Shown piece by piece: positions 1 through 11,192 of a DNA stretch of 64,000 nucleotides. The notes below the pieces were generated by a model that made no database searches, was not told where the DNA came from, and worked only from the letters and a program-made list of their open reading frames with translations. Within the stretch, counting starts at the first letter, position 1; each line of letters starts with the position of its first letter. The stretch comes from Acidovorax sp. 210-6. GTDB taxonomy: Bacteria > Pseudomonadota > Gammaproteobacteria > Burkholderiales > Burkholderiaceae_C. The translations under genes were made by a program, and so were the position numbers. The DNA is taken from positions 1,674,001 to 1,738,000 of the forward strand of contig NZ_JAACJE010000001.1 of NCBI RefSeq assembly GCF_010020825.1, read 5' to 3'.

Positions 1-2
1 GG

Positions 3-842
3 CTCAAGGTGGTGGCGGTGGCTGTGGTGGCGCAGGCGGTGTGGGGCATGGCGCGCAGCCTGTGCCCCGATGTGCCGCGCACCAGCCTCATGGCGGTGGC
101 CGCCTGCGCTGTGCTGTGGTGGTCCTCCGCCTGGGCGCAGGTCTTGGTCCTGGCGCTGGCCGCGCTGGTGGGCCTGTGGACGCTGGCGCCAGGGCAGGGC
201 GCCGCCCACGAGCCCCTGCCCATCCCCGTGGGGCGCCGCGCGGGCATGGCCTGGCTGGCGCTGTTTGTAGCGCTGCTGCTGGGGCTGCCTTGGGCAGCGG
301 CGGTGTTTCCGCATGCCACGCTGGCGGTGGCCGATGCCTTCTACCGCGCGGGCTCGCTCGTTTTTGGCGGCGGGCATGTGGTGCTGCCCTTGCTGCAGGC
401 CGAGCTGGTGCCCACGGGCTGGGTGGACCAGGACACTTTTCTGGCAGGCTACGGCGCAGCCCAGGCCGTGCCCGGCCCATTGTTCACCTTTGCCGCCTTT
501 CTGGGGGCTTCGCTGCAAATGGGGCCCCAGGGTGTGTGGGGCGCGCTGGTGTGCCTGCTGGCCATCTTTGCTCCTTCATTCCTGTTGGTGGCCGGGGCGC
601 TGCCCTTCTGGGAAGGGCTGCGCGCCCACCCGCGCATGCGGGCGGCGCTGGCGGGCGTCAACGCGGCCGTGGTGGGCCTGCTGGTGGCGGCGCTGTACCA
701 GCCTGTGTGGACCAGTGCCATCCACACCCCACAGGACGTTGCCCTGGCGCTGCTGGCGGGAGTGGCCCTCATGGCCTGGAAGCTGCCGCCCTGGCTGGTG
801 GTAGCCGCCAGCGCCGGGGCGGGGTGGTGGCTGGGGGCTTGA
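3..842 (+). CDS. chrA: Chromate transporter, C-terminal part (5' end outside window)
   Basis: Inner-membrane protein of the CHR family, which exports chromate in characterised members. Only the last 280 or so codons are present; the frame is open to the left edge, so no start can be assigned. The visible part is a chain of hydrophobic segments. It carries the family signatures FGGGHVVLPLLQ (around codons 120-131 of this fragment) and PGPLFTFAAFLG, both typical of CHR half-repeats. The full protein is probably a two-repeat ChrA of about 400 residues. Substrate is inferred from family only; some CHR proteins have no proven chromate role. The gene ends 36 bp before hrpA, on the same strand. Confidence 0.85.
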   Translation, partial: LKVVAVAVVAQAVWGMARSLCPDVPRTSLMAVAACAVLWWSSAWAQVLVLALAALVGLWTLAPGQGAAHEPLPIPVGRRAGMAWLALFVALLLGLPWAAAVFPHATLAVADAFYRAGSLVFGGGHVVLPLLQAELVPTGWVDQDTFLAGYGAAQAVPGPLFTFAAFLGASLQMGPQGVWGALVCLLAIFAPSFLLVAGALPFWEGLRAHPRMRAALAGVNAAVVGLLVAALYQPVWTSAIHTPQDVALALLAGVALMAWKLPPWLVVAASAGAGWWLGA

Positions 843-877
843 GGGGCGCGGCCTGCACGGCCCGATAATTGCGCCCC

Positions 878-3800
878 ATGCCTTTGCCCGATCCGCGTCT
901 GCCTGCACCTTCCCGCGCCTTCACCCTGGAGTTTCCCGAGTCCCTGCCCGTATCCGGTCGGCGCGACGAGATCATGGAGGCGATGCACCAGCACCAGGTC
1001 ATCATCGTGTGCGGCGAAACCGGTTCGGGCAAGACCACGCAGCTGCCCAAGATCGCGCTGGCGCTGGGCCGGGGCAAGTGCAACGCCGCGCCGGGCCAGA
1101 AGGGCCAGCTGATCGGCCACACCCAGCCGCGCCGCATTGCCGCCAGCAGCGTGGCCAAGCGCATTGCCGAGGAATTAAAGTCGCCGCTGGGCGAGGTGGT
1201 GGGCTACAAGGTGCGCTTCCAGGATCGGCTGAGCCGCGACGCTTCGGTCAAGCTCATGACCGACGGCATTCTGCTGGCCGAGACGCAGACCGACCCGCTG
1301 CTCAAAGCCTACGACACGATCATCATCGACGAGGCGCACGAGCGCAGCCTGAACATCGACTTTCTGCTGGGCTACATCCGGCAGATTCTGCCGCGCCGGC
1401 CCGATCTGAAAGTGGTGGTGACCTCGGCCACCATCGATGCGGACCGCTTTGCCAAGCACTTTGAAAGCAGCAAGGGCCCGGCTCCGGTGATCCAGGTGTC
1501 GGGCCGCACCTTCCCCGTGGAGCAGCGCTGGCGGCCATTCGAGGAGTCACGCGACTACGGCCTGAACGAGGCCATCGCCGATGGCGTGGACGAACTCTGG
1601 CAGGGCAACGCGGGCGGCGACATCCTGGTGTTTCTGCCCGGCGAGCGCGAAATCCGCGAGGCCGCCGACCACCTGCGCAAGCACCTGGCGCACCAGCCGG
1701 TCACGCGCAACGCCGAGGTGCTGCCGCTGTTCGCGCGCCTGAGCCAGGCCGAGCAGGACCGCATCTTCGACGGCCACACCGGGCGGCGCATCGTGCTGGC
1801 CACCAATGTGGCAGAAACATCTTTGACGGTTCCTGGTATCAGATACGTCATTGACGCAGGAACGGCGCGCGTCAAGCGCTACAGCTTGCGTAGCAAGGTG
1901 GAGCAGTTGCTGGTCGAGCCCATCAGCCAGGCGGCGGCCAACCAGCGCGCCGGGCGCTGCGGGCGCGTGGCCAATGGCATCTGCATCCGGCTGTACGACG
2001 AAAAAGACTTTGCGGGCCGCCCGCGCTTCACCGACCCGGAAATCCTGCGTTCCTCGCTGGCGGGCGTGATCCTGCGCATGAAGTCGCTGCACCTGGGCGT
2101 GGTGGAGGACTTTCCGTTCATCGACGCGCCCTCGGGCCGGGCGATTGCCGACGGCTACCAGTTGCTCAATGAACTGGGCGCGGTGGACGACAAGAACGAG
2201 CTCACGCCCATGGGGCGCGAACTGTCCAAGCTGCCGCTGGACCCGCGCGTGGGCCGCATGATCCTCGAAGCGCGCGCGCGCGGCGCCCTCAGCGAGGTGC
2301 TGGTGATCGCCAGCGCGCTGAGCCTGCAGGATGTGCGTGACCGCCCCATGGACGCGCAGCAGCAGGCCGACCAGCAGCACGCCAAGTTCGACGACGACAA
2401 GAGCGAGTTTTCCGGCTACCTCAAGCTCTGGCAGTGGCTGCAGGACGCGCGCGGCGGTGCCCCCGCCTTGCCCTCGGCACGCCAGCAGCAGGCCCAGGCG
2501 CGCGCGCGTGGCCCCTCGCAGGCGGTGCTGCCGGTGGCGCAGCGCAAGGCGGCCGCGCCGGTTCCGCCCGTGCCCGCGCCAGCGGCCCCCACGCACAAGC
2601 TCAGCAACCGCCAGTACGAGCAGTTGCTGCGCCAGAACTTCATCAACGTGCGCCGTGTGCGCGAATGGCGCGACGTGCACAGCCAGCTGCTCACCGTGGT
2701 GACGGAGCACCACTGGGCGCTCAACACCCAGCCGGCCAGCTACGAGGCGCTGCACCTGTCCATGCTGGCGGGCCTGCTGGGCAACATCGGCTTCAAGCCC
2801 GAGGAAGAGGAACAGTACCTGGGCGCGCGCGGCATCAAGTTCCACCGCCACCCGGGCGCGCATCTGCGCAAGAAGCCGGGGCGCTGGATCGTCTGCGCCG
2901 AACTGGTGGAGACCACGCGCCTGTTTGGCCGGGGCATCGCCGCCATCGAGCCGCAGTGGCTGGAAGAGGTGGGCGCGCACCTGCTGAAGAAACAGGTGCT
3001 CGACCCGCACTGGGAGAAAAAGGCCGCCGAGGTGGTGGCCTTCGAGCGCGCCACGCTCTACGGCCTGGTGGTCTACAGCGGCCGCCGCGTGGGCTACGAG
3101 AAGGTCGACCCGCACGCCGCGCGCGAGCTGTTCATCCGCGAGGCCCTGGTGGGCGGCGAGGCGCCGCAGGACTGGGACAAGCGCCTGCCCTTCCTGGCCG
3201 CCAACGACAAGCTCATCGCCAAGGTGCAGGAGCTGGAGCACAAGTCGCGCCGCCAGGACGTGCTGGTGGACGAGGAACTGATCTTCGCCTTCTACGACCA
3301 GCAGGTGCCGCAGGATGTGTGCAACGGCCGCGGCTTCGAGCACTGGTACCGCCAGGAGAGCAAGGCCCGGCCCGACCTGCTCAAGCTCACGCGCGACGAA
3401 CTCATGCGCCACGAGGCGGCGGGCATCACCACCAGCGCCTTTCCCAAGATGGTGCGGCTGGGCGGCGTGGACTGCGCCGCGAGCTACCTGCACGAGCCGG
3501 GCGATGCGCGCGACGGCATCACCGTCACCATCCCGTTGTTCGTGCTCAACCAGGTGCAGGAGGAGCGCTGCGAATGGCTGGTGCCCGGCATGCTCAAGGA
3601 CAAGATCCAGGCCCTGCTCAAGAGCCTGCCGCAGCGCCCGCGCAGCCGCTTCGTGCCGCTGCCCGACAACGCCACGCGCCTGGCCGCCCTGCTGGGCACG
3701 CCCGACCGCGTGGGCCACACCGGGTTGGTGGACGCGCTGCTCAAGCAGGTGCGCGAGGAGACCTCGCTCGACGTCAAGCGCGCCGACTTCAAGCTGGACA

Positions 3801-4909
3801 TGGTGCCGCCGCATTTGTTCATGAACTTCCGCGTGGTGGACGAGCATGGCCGCCAGTTGGGCCAGGGGCGCAACCTGGGCGCACTCAAGGCCGAACTGGG
3901 CGCCAAGGCGCGCGGGGCCTTCCAGGCGCTTGCTTCGTTAAAGATAGCGCCTGGCGCAGGTAGCAAGGCAGATTCAGATAAAAAACCATCTGAAAATGCC
4001 GTAGATAAAGCGCAAGCAGCTCCTGAAAATAGAGCAAAACAAGCCCCCGCTGCGCAGGCCGAGGCACGCTACACCGCCTGGACCTTCGGTGAACTGCCCG
4101 AATTGATGGAGATCGGCAAGGGCGGGCAGACGCTGATCGGCTTTCCTGCGCTCATTGACGCGGGCGACGCCGTCACCATCGAGGTGTTCGACGAGCCCGA
4201 GGTGGCGGCGGCCAAGCACCGCGCCGGCCTGCGCCGCCTGTGCGCGCTGCAGATCAAGGACGCGCTCAAGTACCTCGAAAAGAACATCCCCGACCTGCAG
4301 AAGATGGCCGTGGCCTACATGCCGCTGGGCACGCAGGAAGAACTGCGCGCGCAGATCATCGACGTGGCGCTGGACCGCGCCTTCCTGCTCGACCCGCTGC
4401 CCACCAATGCGCAGGACTTCGAGCGCCGTGTGCAGGAGGGGCGCGGCCGCCTGACGCTGATCGCGAATGAAGTGGCGCGCCTGGCTCTCACCATCCTGCA
4501 GGAGTACGCTGCGGCGGTGCGCAAGCTCAAGGACACCAAGGGCGCGCCGGATGCGGTGGCGGATGCGCAGCAGCAGTTGCAGCGCCTCGTGCCGAAGAAC
4601 TTCCTGGCGGCGGCGCCCTGGCCGCAGCTCGCGCACTTCCCGCGCTACCTCAAGGCCATCGTGCTGCGGCTGGACAAATTCCGCGCCGACCCGGCCCGCG
4701 ACGCTGCCCGCCTGGCCGAGCTGCGCCCGCAGGAGCAGCGCTACTGGCGCCTCGTCGCCGAGCGCAAGGGCCAGGTGGACGCGCGCATGCAGGAGCTGCG
4801 CTGGCTGCTGGAGGAACTGCGCGTGAGCTTCTTCGCGCAGGAACTGCGCACGCCGCAGCCGGTGAGCGTGAAGCGCCTGGACAAGCTCTGGGCGCAGATC
4901 AACAGTTGA
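878..4909 (+). CDS. hrpA: ATP-dependent RNA helicase HrpA (DEAH/RHA family)
   Basis: Large cytoplasmic DEAH-box helicase of 1343 residues, the usual HrpA length. Walker A GETGSGKT is at residues 46-53, DEAH at 151-154 and SAT at 183-185; the arginine-finger motif QRAGRCGR follows near residue 355. HA2 and OB-fold regions come next, then the long C-terminal DUF3418 region. E. coli HrpA acts in mRNA processing and in rescue of stalled or collided ribosomes. I chose the ATG at 878; an in-frame TTG nine bases upstream (869) is less likely. Residues of about 1016-1057 form an Ala/Lys-rich, AT-rich insertion between conserved parts of DUF3418. It coincides with a copy of the dispersed hairpin repeat, listed separately. 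No operon partner is obvious. Confidence 0.95.
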   Translation: MPLPDPRLPAPSRAFTLEFPESLPVSGRRDEIMEAMHQHQVIIVCGETGSGKTTQLPKIALALGRGKCNAAPGQKGQLIGHTQPRRIAASSVAKRIAEELKSPLGEVVGYKVRFQDRLSRDASVKLMTDGILLAETQTDPLLKAYDTIIIDEAHERSLNIDFLLGYIRQILPRRPDLKVVVTSATIDADRFAKHFESSKGPAPVIQVSGRTFPVEQRWRPFEESRDYGLNEAIADGVDELWQGNAGGDILVFLPGEREIREAADHLRKHLAHQPVTRNAEVLPLFARLSQAEQDRIFDGHTGRRIVLATNVAETSLTVPGIRYVIDAGTARVKRYSLRSKVEQLLVEPISQAAANQRAGRCGRVANGICIRLYDEKDFAGRPRFTDPEILRSSLAGVILRMKSLHLGVVEDFPFIDAPSGRAIADGYQLLNELGAVDDKNELTPMGRELSKLPLDPRVGRMILEARARGALSEVLVIASALSLQDVRDRPMDAQQQADQQHAKFDDDKSEFSGYLKLWQWLQDARGGAPALPSARQQQAQARARGPSQAVLPVAQRKAAAPVPPVPAPAAPTHKLSNRQYEQLLRQNFINVRRVREWRDVHSQLLTVVTEHHWALNTQPASYEALHLSMLAGLLGNIGFKPEEEEQYLGARGIKFHRHPGAHLRKKPGRWIVCAELVETTRLFGRGIAAIEPQWLEEVGAHLLKKQVLDPHWEKKAAEVVAFERATLYGLVVYSGRRVGYEKVDPHAARELFIREALVGGEAPQDWDKRLPFLAANDKLIAKVQELEHKSRRQDVLVDEELIFAFYDQQVPQDVCNGRGFEHWYRQESKARPDLLKLTRDELMRHEAAGITTSAFPKMVRLGGVDCAASYLHEPGDARDGITVTIPLFVLNQVQEERCEWLVPGMLKDKIQALLKSLPQRPRSRFVPLPDNATRLAALLGTPDRVGHTGLVDALLKQVREETSLDVKRADFKLDMVPPHLFMNFRVVDEHGRQLGQGRNLGALKAELGAKARGAFQALASLKIAPGAGSKADSDKKPSENAVDKAQAAPENRAKQAPAAQAEARYTAWTFGELPELMEIGKGGQTLIGFPALIDAGDAVTIEVFDEPEVAAAKHRAGLRRLCALQIKDALKYLEKNIPDLQKMAVAYMPLGTQEELRAQIIDVALDRAFLLDPLPTNAQDFERRVQEGRGRLTLIANEVARLALTILQEYAAAVRKLKDTKGAPDAVADAQQQLQRLVPKNFLAAAPWPQLAHFPRYLKAIVLRLDKFRADPARDAARLAELRPQEQRYWRLVAERKGQVDARMQELRWLLEELRVSFFAQELRTPQPVSVKRLDKLWAQINS
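3924..4045. repeat. Intragenic dispersed repeat, degenerate composite copy in hrpA
   Basis: AT-rich stretch in an otherwise GC-rich gene. The part at 4007-4040 matches the repeat consensus: AAGCGCAAGCAGCT, then an A-rich spacer, then TAGAGCAAA. The left part has the complementary GGCGCTTGCTTCGTTAAAG followed by TAGCGCC, which can fold on itself or pair with the right part. The reading frame is kept, and the product is a low-complexity linker (AGSKADSDKKPSENAVDK region). Seven other copies are listed in this window. Confidence 0.6.
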
Positions 4910-4950
4910 GGCGGAATGGCGGTCGGGGAAGGTTTCAGGAAGGCAAGCAC

Positions 4951-4979
4951 TTCAAATGCGATCAATTCGCATTTATACT
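4951..4979 (+). promoter_or_regulatory. Fur-like operator inside the DUF2325 gene promoter
   Basis: A perfect inverted repeat AAATGCGA-N5-TCGCATTT lies at 4954-4974, close to the 19-bp Fur box pattern of betaproteobacteria. It fills the spacer between a possible -35 (TTCAAA, 4951-4956) and -10 (TATACT, 4974-4979), 17 bp apart. A repressor bound here would block RNA polymerase. Iron/Fur control is inferred from the pattern only. Transcription would start within a few bases of the ATG at 4987, so the message may be leaderless. Confidence 0.6.
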
Positions 4980-4986
4980 GTCTGTG

Positions 4987-5409
4987 ATGAATCCCAATGC
5001 CATGCAGACCGCAGCCGCCTACGACCCTTCAGACGAGCATCTTGCCGTATGCCGTGCCTATGGCGAGGTTCAGGAACGCTGCACCCGTGTGATGGCGGGG
5101 CAGCAGGCCGAAATTGATCGTCTGCACGCGCAGGTGGTGCGCTTGCGGGGCGCGCTGGTGGTGCGCGAAACGGCGCTGGCCTATGCGCGTGAAGACCACG
5201 AACGCTTGGTCGCCCGCTTGGCCTTGGAGCGCGATCCACAGGCCGTTGCCGCCGATCTGGTGCTGTGCCAGACGGGCTGCCTGGGCCATGGCAACTTCTG
5301 GCGCGTGCAGGACCAGTGCCGCCGCAGCGGCAAGGCCTGCGTGTTGATCGAGGCTGCGGGCCGCCTGGAAAACGCCCCTGAATACACCGCAGCTGGTGGT
5401 GTGCCCTGA
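4987..5409 (+). CDS. DUF2325 domain protein
   Basis: Small soluble protein of 140 residues and unknown biochemical role. The C-terminal half carries the DUF2325 signature LVLCQTGCLGHGNFWRVQD (about residues 90-108) and ends in a family-like segment GKACVLIE. The N-terminal half is a predicted helix or coiled coil rich in Arg/Glu/Gln. I chose the ATG at 4987 because the palindromic promoter ends just upstream; an ATG at 5002 would give a short 5' leader instead. No clear Shine-Dalgarno precedes 4987. The Fur-like box suggests iron-responsive expression, possibly linked to metal homeostasis. The function remains unassigned. Confidence 0.8.
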   Translation: MNPNAMQTAAAYDPSDEHLAVCRAYGEVQERCTRVMAGQQAEIDRLHAQVVRLRGALVVRETALAYAREDHERLVARLALERDPQAVAADLVLCQTGCLGHGNFWRVQDQCRRSGKACVLIEAAGRLENAPEYTAAGGVP

Positions 5410-5644
5410 TCCGTATCAGCGCTCATTCTGCGAACGCGGCACTCGCAACGATCAACACCCGCGCCCTCAAATTCGAAGCTTCCGTACATGCGGTTGCCCG
5501 CGTTCGCAGCAGAGCGCACTGGCCGTGCCATATTCACGCTGCGTCCAGCGTGCTGACTTTGGCCAGGGCTCCCGCGCAAGGGCCGCCCCGCCGCGCCGGG
5601 AGCGTCCCCCTGCCCGCATTGCGCAGCAATGCGAGAGCGGGGGG

Positions 5645-5661
5645 AAGGCGCGAAGCGCCTT
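5645..5661. repeat. Small hairpin in the gap between the DUF2325 and DUF1631 genes
   Basis: Perfect stem AAGGCGC / GCGCCTT with a GAA loop, flanked by G-rich runs, in a 265-bp gap between two convergent genes. The gap otherwise shows no open frame of interest. It could work as a weak bidirectional terminator, but there is no T tract. Similar GC-rich boxes are common in related genomes, so it may be a dispersed element. Confidence 0.4.
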
Positions 5662-5674
5662 AGGGGGTTGCACC

Positions 5675-8071
5675 CTAATACCGCGTATCCACGCTGTTGC
5701 GCATGGCGGCGCGGGCCACGGCGTCCAGCGCTTCGCCCACCACGGTCTGCTCCGACACCACGCGCAGCGCGCCCTGGGCCATGAGCCGGTCGCGCAGGCG
5801 CCGTGTCATGGACTGGGAACGCCCGCTGGCGCTGGTGAACAGGAACAGCGTGCCGTGCGGGCCCACCCAGGTGAGCTGGGTGCGTTCCCAATGGCCGTCC
5901 ACGCGCAGATCCACCCAGGTGCCCACGGCCATGTCGGGCGTGCTGCCGGGCGCGGCCCCGGTGTCCGGTGCTTCCAGTGGCTGGCCGCTGGCGCCGAAGG
6001 ATTCCATGAACCCCGACTCCTTGGCTTCGGCCGGGGCAAGCCAGGGTTCGTCGTCGGCTGGGGCGTCCAGGCGCGGGGTGCTGGGTTGGGTGGCAGTGGC
6101 TGCCGTAGAAGTTGGCATGGGCGCCTGCGCCGCCTGGCCCGTGGCCGGGGTGGCCGTGCCCTGGAAGGCCAACTGGTGCAGGCGCATCAAGGTGTCCATG
6201 AAGGGGCCCAGCTCCGTGGCCGGGTAGCCGATGGTGGCCAGCCCTTCGCGCAGGCGGGCCAGCAGCTTGGGCACCAGGCGGGCCAGCCTGGCGGGGTTCT
6301 TGCGCGTTTCCTCGGGCTGCGCGCTCCAGAGCAGGGCATCGACAAACTCGCGGTAGCGGCCAGGGTCGGCCTGGCCACTGTCGTTGTTCAGCCTGGCCTG
6401 GGCCAGTACCTGGGACCAGGGGCCCTGCAGGAAGGCACCGATCTCTGCGGGCACCAGGCCGAATTCGGGCAGGTGCCGGATCTGCCGGGCCAGCCGCGAC
6501 GCCAGCAGGTGGCGTTGCTCGGCCCGCCACAGCGACTCGATGGCACGCTTGCGCTCCTGCTCGCGCTGGGCCTCGCTTTCGGACCAGCGCTGCTGGAGCT
6601 GTTCCAGCACGGGCTCGAAGTCGTCACGACTCTGGATGGTGGTCTGTGCCAGGGGCAGGGCGTTGTCGTGCAGTGCCAGCAGAAAGCTCTCGAAGCCGGG
6701 GGCTTGCACGTTGTCAAAGCCCAGGCTGCGGTCGGTGATTTCCTGCAGTAGCCTGCGCGCAGGGTGGTCGCGGTCGCTGAAGAAGCGCGGGTCGGCCACG
6801 GCCAGTTGCATGAGGGCGGGCTCCAGGGCCCGCACCACCTGTTGCACGGGCGGCAGCAGGCGCGGGTCCTGCGCGATGTTGTCCACCATGAGCGCCACCA
6901 CCTCCTGGCTCAGTGCCTGGCCCAAGCCACCGCTGGCCGCCGCAGAGGGCTGCATGGGGGTGCGCGGGCTTTCCAGGCGCTCCATGAGACGGCCCACCTG
7001 GTTCATCTCCTGCAGGGCCTCGAAGGCGGCGGGCACGGTGGGTTCGAAATCGGTGGGTGGCAGGGTGTCGGCTTCGTCGTGCTGCCCATCAAAGGTGCGG
7101 GCAAAGTGTGCGGCAAAGTCCGTCACCCGGTTGCCTGTGGGCGCACCGCCCAGGTCACCCAGCAGCAGGTGGCGCAGGCGTTCCAGCGTGAGCAGGGCTT
7201 CCTGCTGGGCATGGGCCGGTGCGGCGGCATCGGCGGTGGTTGCCGCCGCAGGCTGCATGGCCGGCGCGGTGGGCACGACCACCGCATGGGCGGGCTCATT
7301 GGCAAAGCCTGGGGAATGGCCTTGCGGGCCGCTCGCCAGGGTGTAGGCATAGCGGCCGTCGGCCTGGCGCATGGCATAGCCGATGGGCTTGATGCCGGCC
7401 TGCTGTAGTTGCGCTGTGAGATCGGCGTACAGGGTGCGCAGCTCTGCCCCCAGCGCCTGCGCCATGGGGCCCATCCAGTCGCGGCGCACGGTATCGGTCA
7501 CCTGCATCTGGCCCACCACGGTCTGCAGGGCCTGCAGGAACATTTCGGGCCGCAGTGGGTTGCTTTCGGGGTTGACGTTGGGCAGGCCTTGCGCGGCGCA
7601 GGCCAGACCGTTGAACTCTGCCAGCGTGGCATCGACGGCTTCGGCCAGCACCTCGCGGGCACGGGCGCGCTCCACGCTTTCGTGGATCTGGTGTTCGTCC
7701 ATCAGCTCCAGTTCGTCGAAATGCACCGTGAACAGGGAGCGCGTGTGCTTGTGCCGGTCCAGCGTGTCCTGGGCCATGGTCTGGCGCAATGCGCCGGGGT
7801 AGCGCTCGGCCATGGTGAAGCACAGTCGCGAGAGCTGCTGGCGTGCTTCGAGCAGGCCGTGGCGTTCGCCGGGTGTGCGCGAACGGTCTTCCAGCGACTG
7901 CAGCGCCAGTCGGGTGCTTTCGAGCACCCTTTCCAGCAGTCGGTGGCTCTGGTCCAGGGTGTGCCGTACGGTGTGCTCAAACACCTGGGCGTCGGTTCCT
8001 GTCACGGTCGGAGCGTGGTCTCGCAAGCGGTTTCCTCTCACTGCGGATGGCGGGTGGGGTGAAGGCGGCAA
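5675..8071 (-). CDS. DUF1631 family protein
   Basis: Cytoplasmic protein of up to 798 residues matching the DUF1631 family of beta- and gammaproteobacteria, sometimes mislabelled thymidine phosphorylase. No catalytic motif is visible. The sequence is rich in helices with Gln/Glu/Arg, has a low-complexity Ala/Thr/Pro linker in the last third, and ends in a compact domain containing WVDLRVDGHWERTQLTWVG. The annotated first codon is TTG at 8071. A second TTG at 8026 is better placed behind AGAGGA (6-base spacing) and may be the true start, giving 783 residues. The gene stands alone between a convergent gene and hppA. Function unknown. Confidence 0.75.
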   Translation of the reverse strand: MPPSPHPPSAVRGNRLRDHAPTVTGTDAQVFEHTVRHTLDQSHRLLERVLESTRLALQSLEDRSRTPGERHGLLEARQQLSRLCFTMAERYPGALRQTMAQDTLDRHKHTRSLFTVHFDELELMDEHQIHESVERARAREVLAEAVDATLAEFNGLACAAQGLPNVNPESNPLRPEMFLQALQTVVGQMQVTDTVRRDWMGPMAQALGAELRTLYADLTAQLQQAGIKPIGYAMRQADGRYAYTLASGPQGHSPGFANEPAHAVVVPTAPAMQPAAATTADAAAPAHAQQEALLTLERLRHLLLGDLGGAPTGNRVTDFAAHFARTFDGQHDEADTLPPTDFEPTVPAAFEALQEMNQVGRLMERLESPRTPMQPSAAASGGLGQALSQEVVALMVDNIAQDPRLLPPVQQVVRALEPALMQLAVADPRFFSDRDHPARRLLQEITDRSLGFDNVQAPGFESFLLALHDNALPLAQTTIQSRDDFEPVLEQLQQRWSESEAQREQERKRAIESLWRAEQRHLLASRLARQIRHLPEFGLVPAEIGAFLQGPWSQVLAQARLNNDSGQADPGRYREFVDALLWSAQPEETRKNPARLARLVPKLLARLREGLATIGYPATELGPFMDTLMRLHQLAFQGTATPATGQAAQAPMPTSTAATATQPSTPRLDAPADDEPWLAPAEAKESGFMESFGASGQPLEAPDTGAAPGSTPDMAVGTWVDLRVDGHWERTQLTWVGPHGTLFLFTSASGRSQSMTRRLRDRLMAQGALRVVSEQTVVGEALDAVARAAMRNSVDTRY

Positions 8072-8124
8072 GGGCCCCCAGGTCAGGGGGCATTATTCCC
8101 CGTCCTTGGGTGCACAGGAATCCC

Positions 8125-8155
8125 AAAAAATCACAAGGGGCATGTGCCCCTTGTG
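8125..8155 (-). terminator. Intrinsic terminator of hppA
   Basis: Perfect 11-bp stem CACAAGGGGCA / TGCCCCTTGTG (8132-8142 and 8145-8155) with a two-base loop. On the minus strand it is followed within three bases by six Ts. It lies 47 bp beyond the hppA stop codon. Confidence 0.85.
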
Positions 8156-8201
8156 GTGGTGCGGGCAGGGCCCGCGGCCCCGCTCCGGTGGGATGGCTGG
8201 C

Positions 8202-10280
<2,079 letters not shown>

Positions 10281-10501
10281 TCTTTTCTCCAGGGTGTTGA
10301 ATCGCACGTTAGGAGACACAACGCACCGGTCATGTCCCCGCTGCGTTGCTTCCTCGTGCTCCATGCCTGGAGACGATTGGCCAACTCGGCCAATTTACCC
10401 CGAAAAAATGACATGCAAGCGTCGAGAAAGGGGGGCGCCGGTAAAATGAGGGTTAATCCCGACGTGAATCCTTAACAATCATCAACAACGCGAACGACAC
10501 C

Positions 10502-11047
10502 ATGTCTCTCAACAGCGTCACCCCTGGCAAGAACCTTCCTGAAACCTTCAACGTGGTCATCGAGATTCCGGCCGAATCCGATCCCATCAAGTACGAAGTG
10601 GACAAGGAGTCGGGCGCCGTCTTCGTGGACCGTTTCCTGACCACGGCCATGTACTACCCGTGCAACTACGGCTACGTGCCCCGCACCCTGTCGGGCGATG
10701 GCGACCCGGTGGATGTGCTGGTGATCACCCCGTACCCGCTGCACCCTGGCGTGGTGGTGCCCTGCCGTGCCCTGGGCATCCTGAAGATGGAAGACGAAGC
10801 CGGCATCGACGGCAAGGTGCTGGCCGTGCCCACCACCAAGATTCTGAAGATGTACGAACCCTGGAAGACCGTGGCGGACGTGAACCCCATGCGCCTGAAG
10901 GCCATCAGCCACTTCTTCGAGCACTACAAGGATCTGGAAGAAGGCAAGTGGGTCAAGGTGCTGGGCTGGGAAGGCGTGGAAGCCGCCCACCAGGAAATCG
11001 TGGACGGCGTGGCCAACTTTGAGAAGTCGCAGGCCGGCGTGAACTGA
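10502..11047 (+). CDS. ppa: Inorganic pyrophosphatase, family I
   Basis: Soluble cytoplasmic enzyme of 181 residues that hydrolyses pyrophosphate to phosphate, pulling biosynthetic reactions forward. Length and sequence fit the hexameric bacterial family I. The metal-binding signature DGDPVDVLV is near residues 65-73, preceded by the substrate-contact segment [10 protein letters not shown] possible -10 element TAAAAT is at 10442-10447. A strong terminator follows. The divergent hppA gene makes the proton-pumping counterpart. Confidence 0.97.
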   Translation: MSLNSVTPGKNLPETFNVVIEIPAESDPIKYEVDKESGAVFVDRFLTTAMYYPCNYGYVPRTLSGDGDPVDVLVITPYPLHPGVVVPCRALGILKMEDEAGIDGKVLAVPTTKILKMYEPWKTVADVNPMRLKAISHFFEHYKDLEEGKWVKVLGWEGVEAAHQEIVDGVANFEKSQAGVN

Positions 11048-11070
11048 CAGACCGCTGACACCTCCCCCTG

Positions 11071-11106
11071 AAGGCATGCCCGTGGCAACGCGGGCATGCC
11101 TTTTTT
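11071..11106 (+). terminator. Intrinsic terminator of ppa
   Basis: 12-bp perfect stem AAGGCATGCCCG / CGGGCATGCCTT (11071-11082 and 11091-11102) with an 8-base loop, running into six Ts (11101-11106). It lies 23 bp after the ppa stop. Confidence 0.95.
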
Positions 11107-11192
11107 GCTGGAATGCCCGCTTGCGCACGGTCTGCGCCGCTGTCTAGACTCAAAGCAATCAGATTTGTTACAAATTGCATAGGGGGTGGGAG

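Noticed and set aside
1547-3847. 766-codon open frame antisense to hrpA
   Set aside because: Same GC effect; the sense frame contains all DEAH-helicase motifs.
5410-5674. Gap searched for a small RNA or peptide gene
   Set aside because: Only a short hairpin and GC-rich runs are visible; no promoter plus terminator pair and no frame with a ribosome site.
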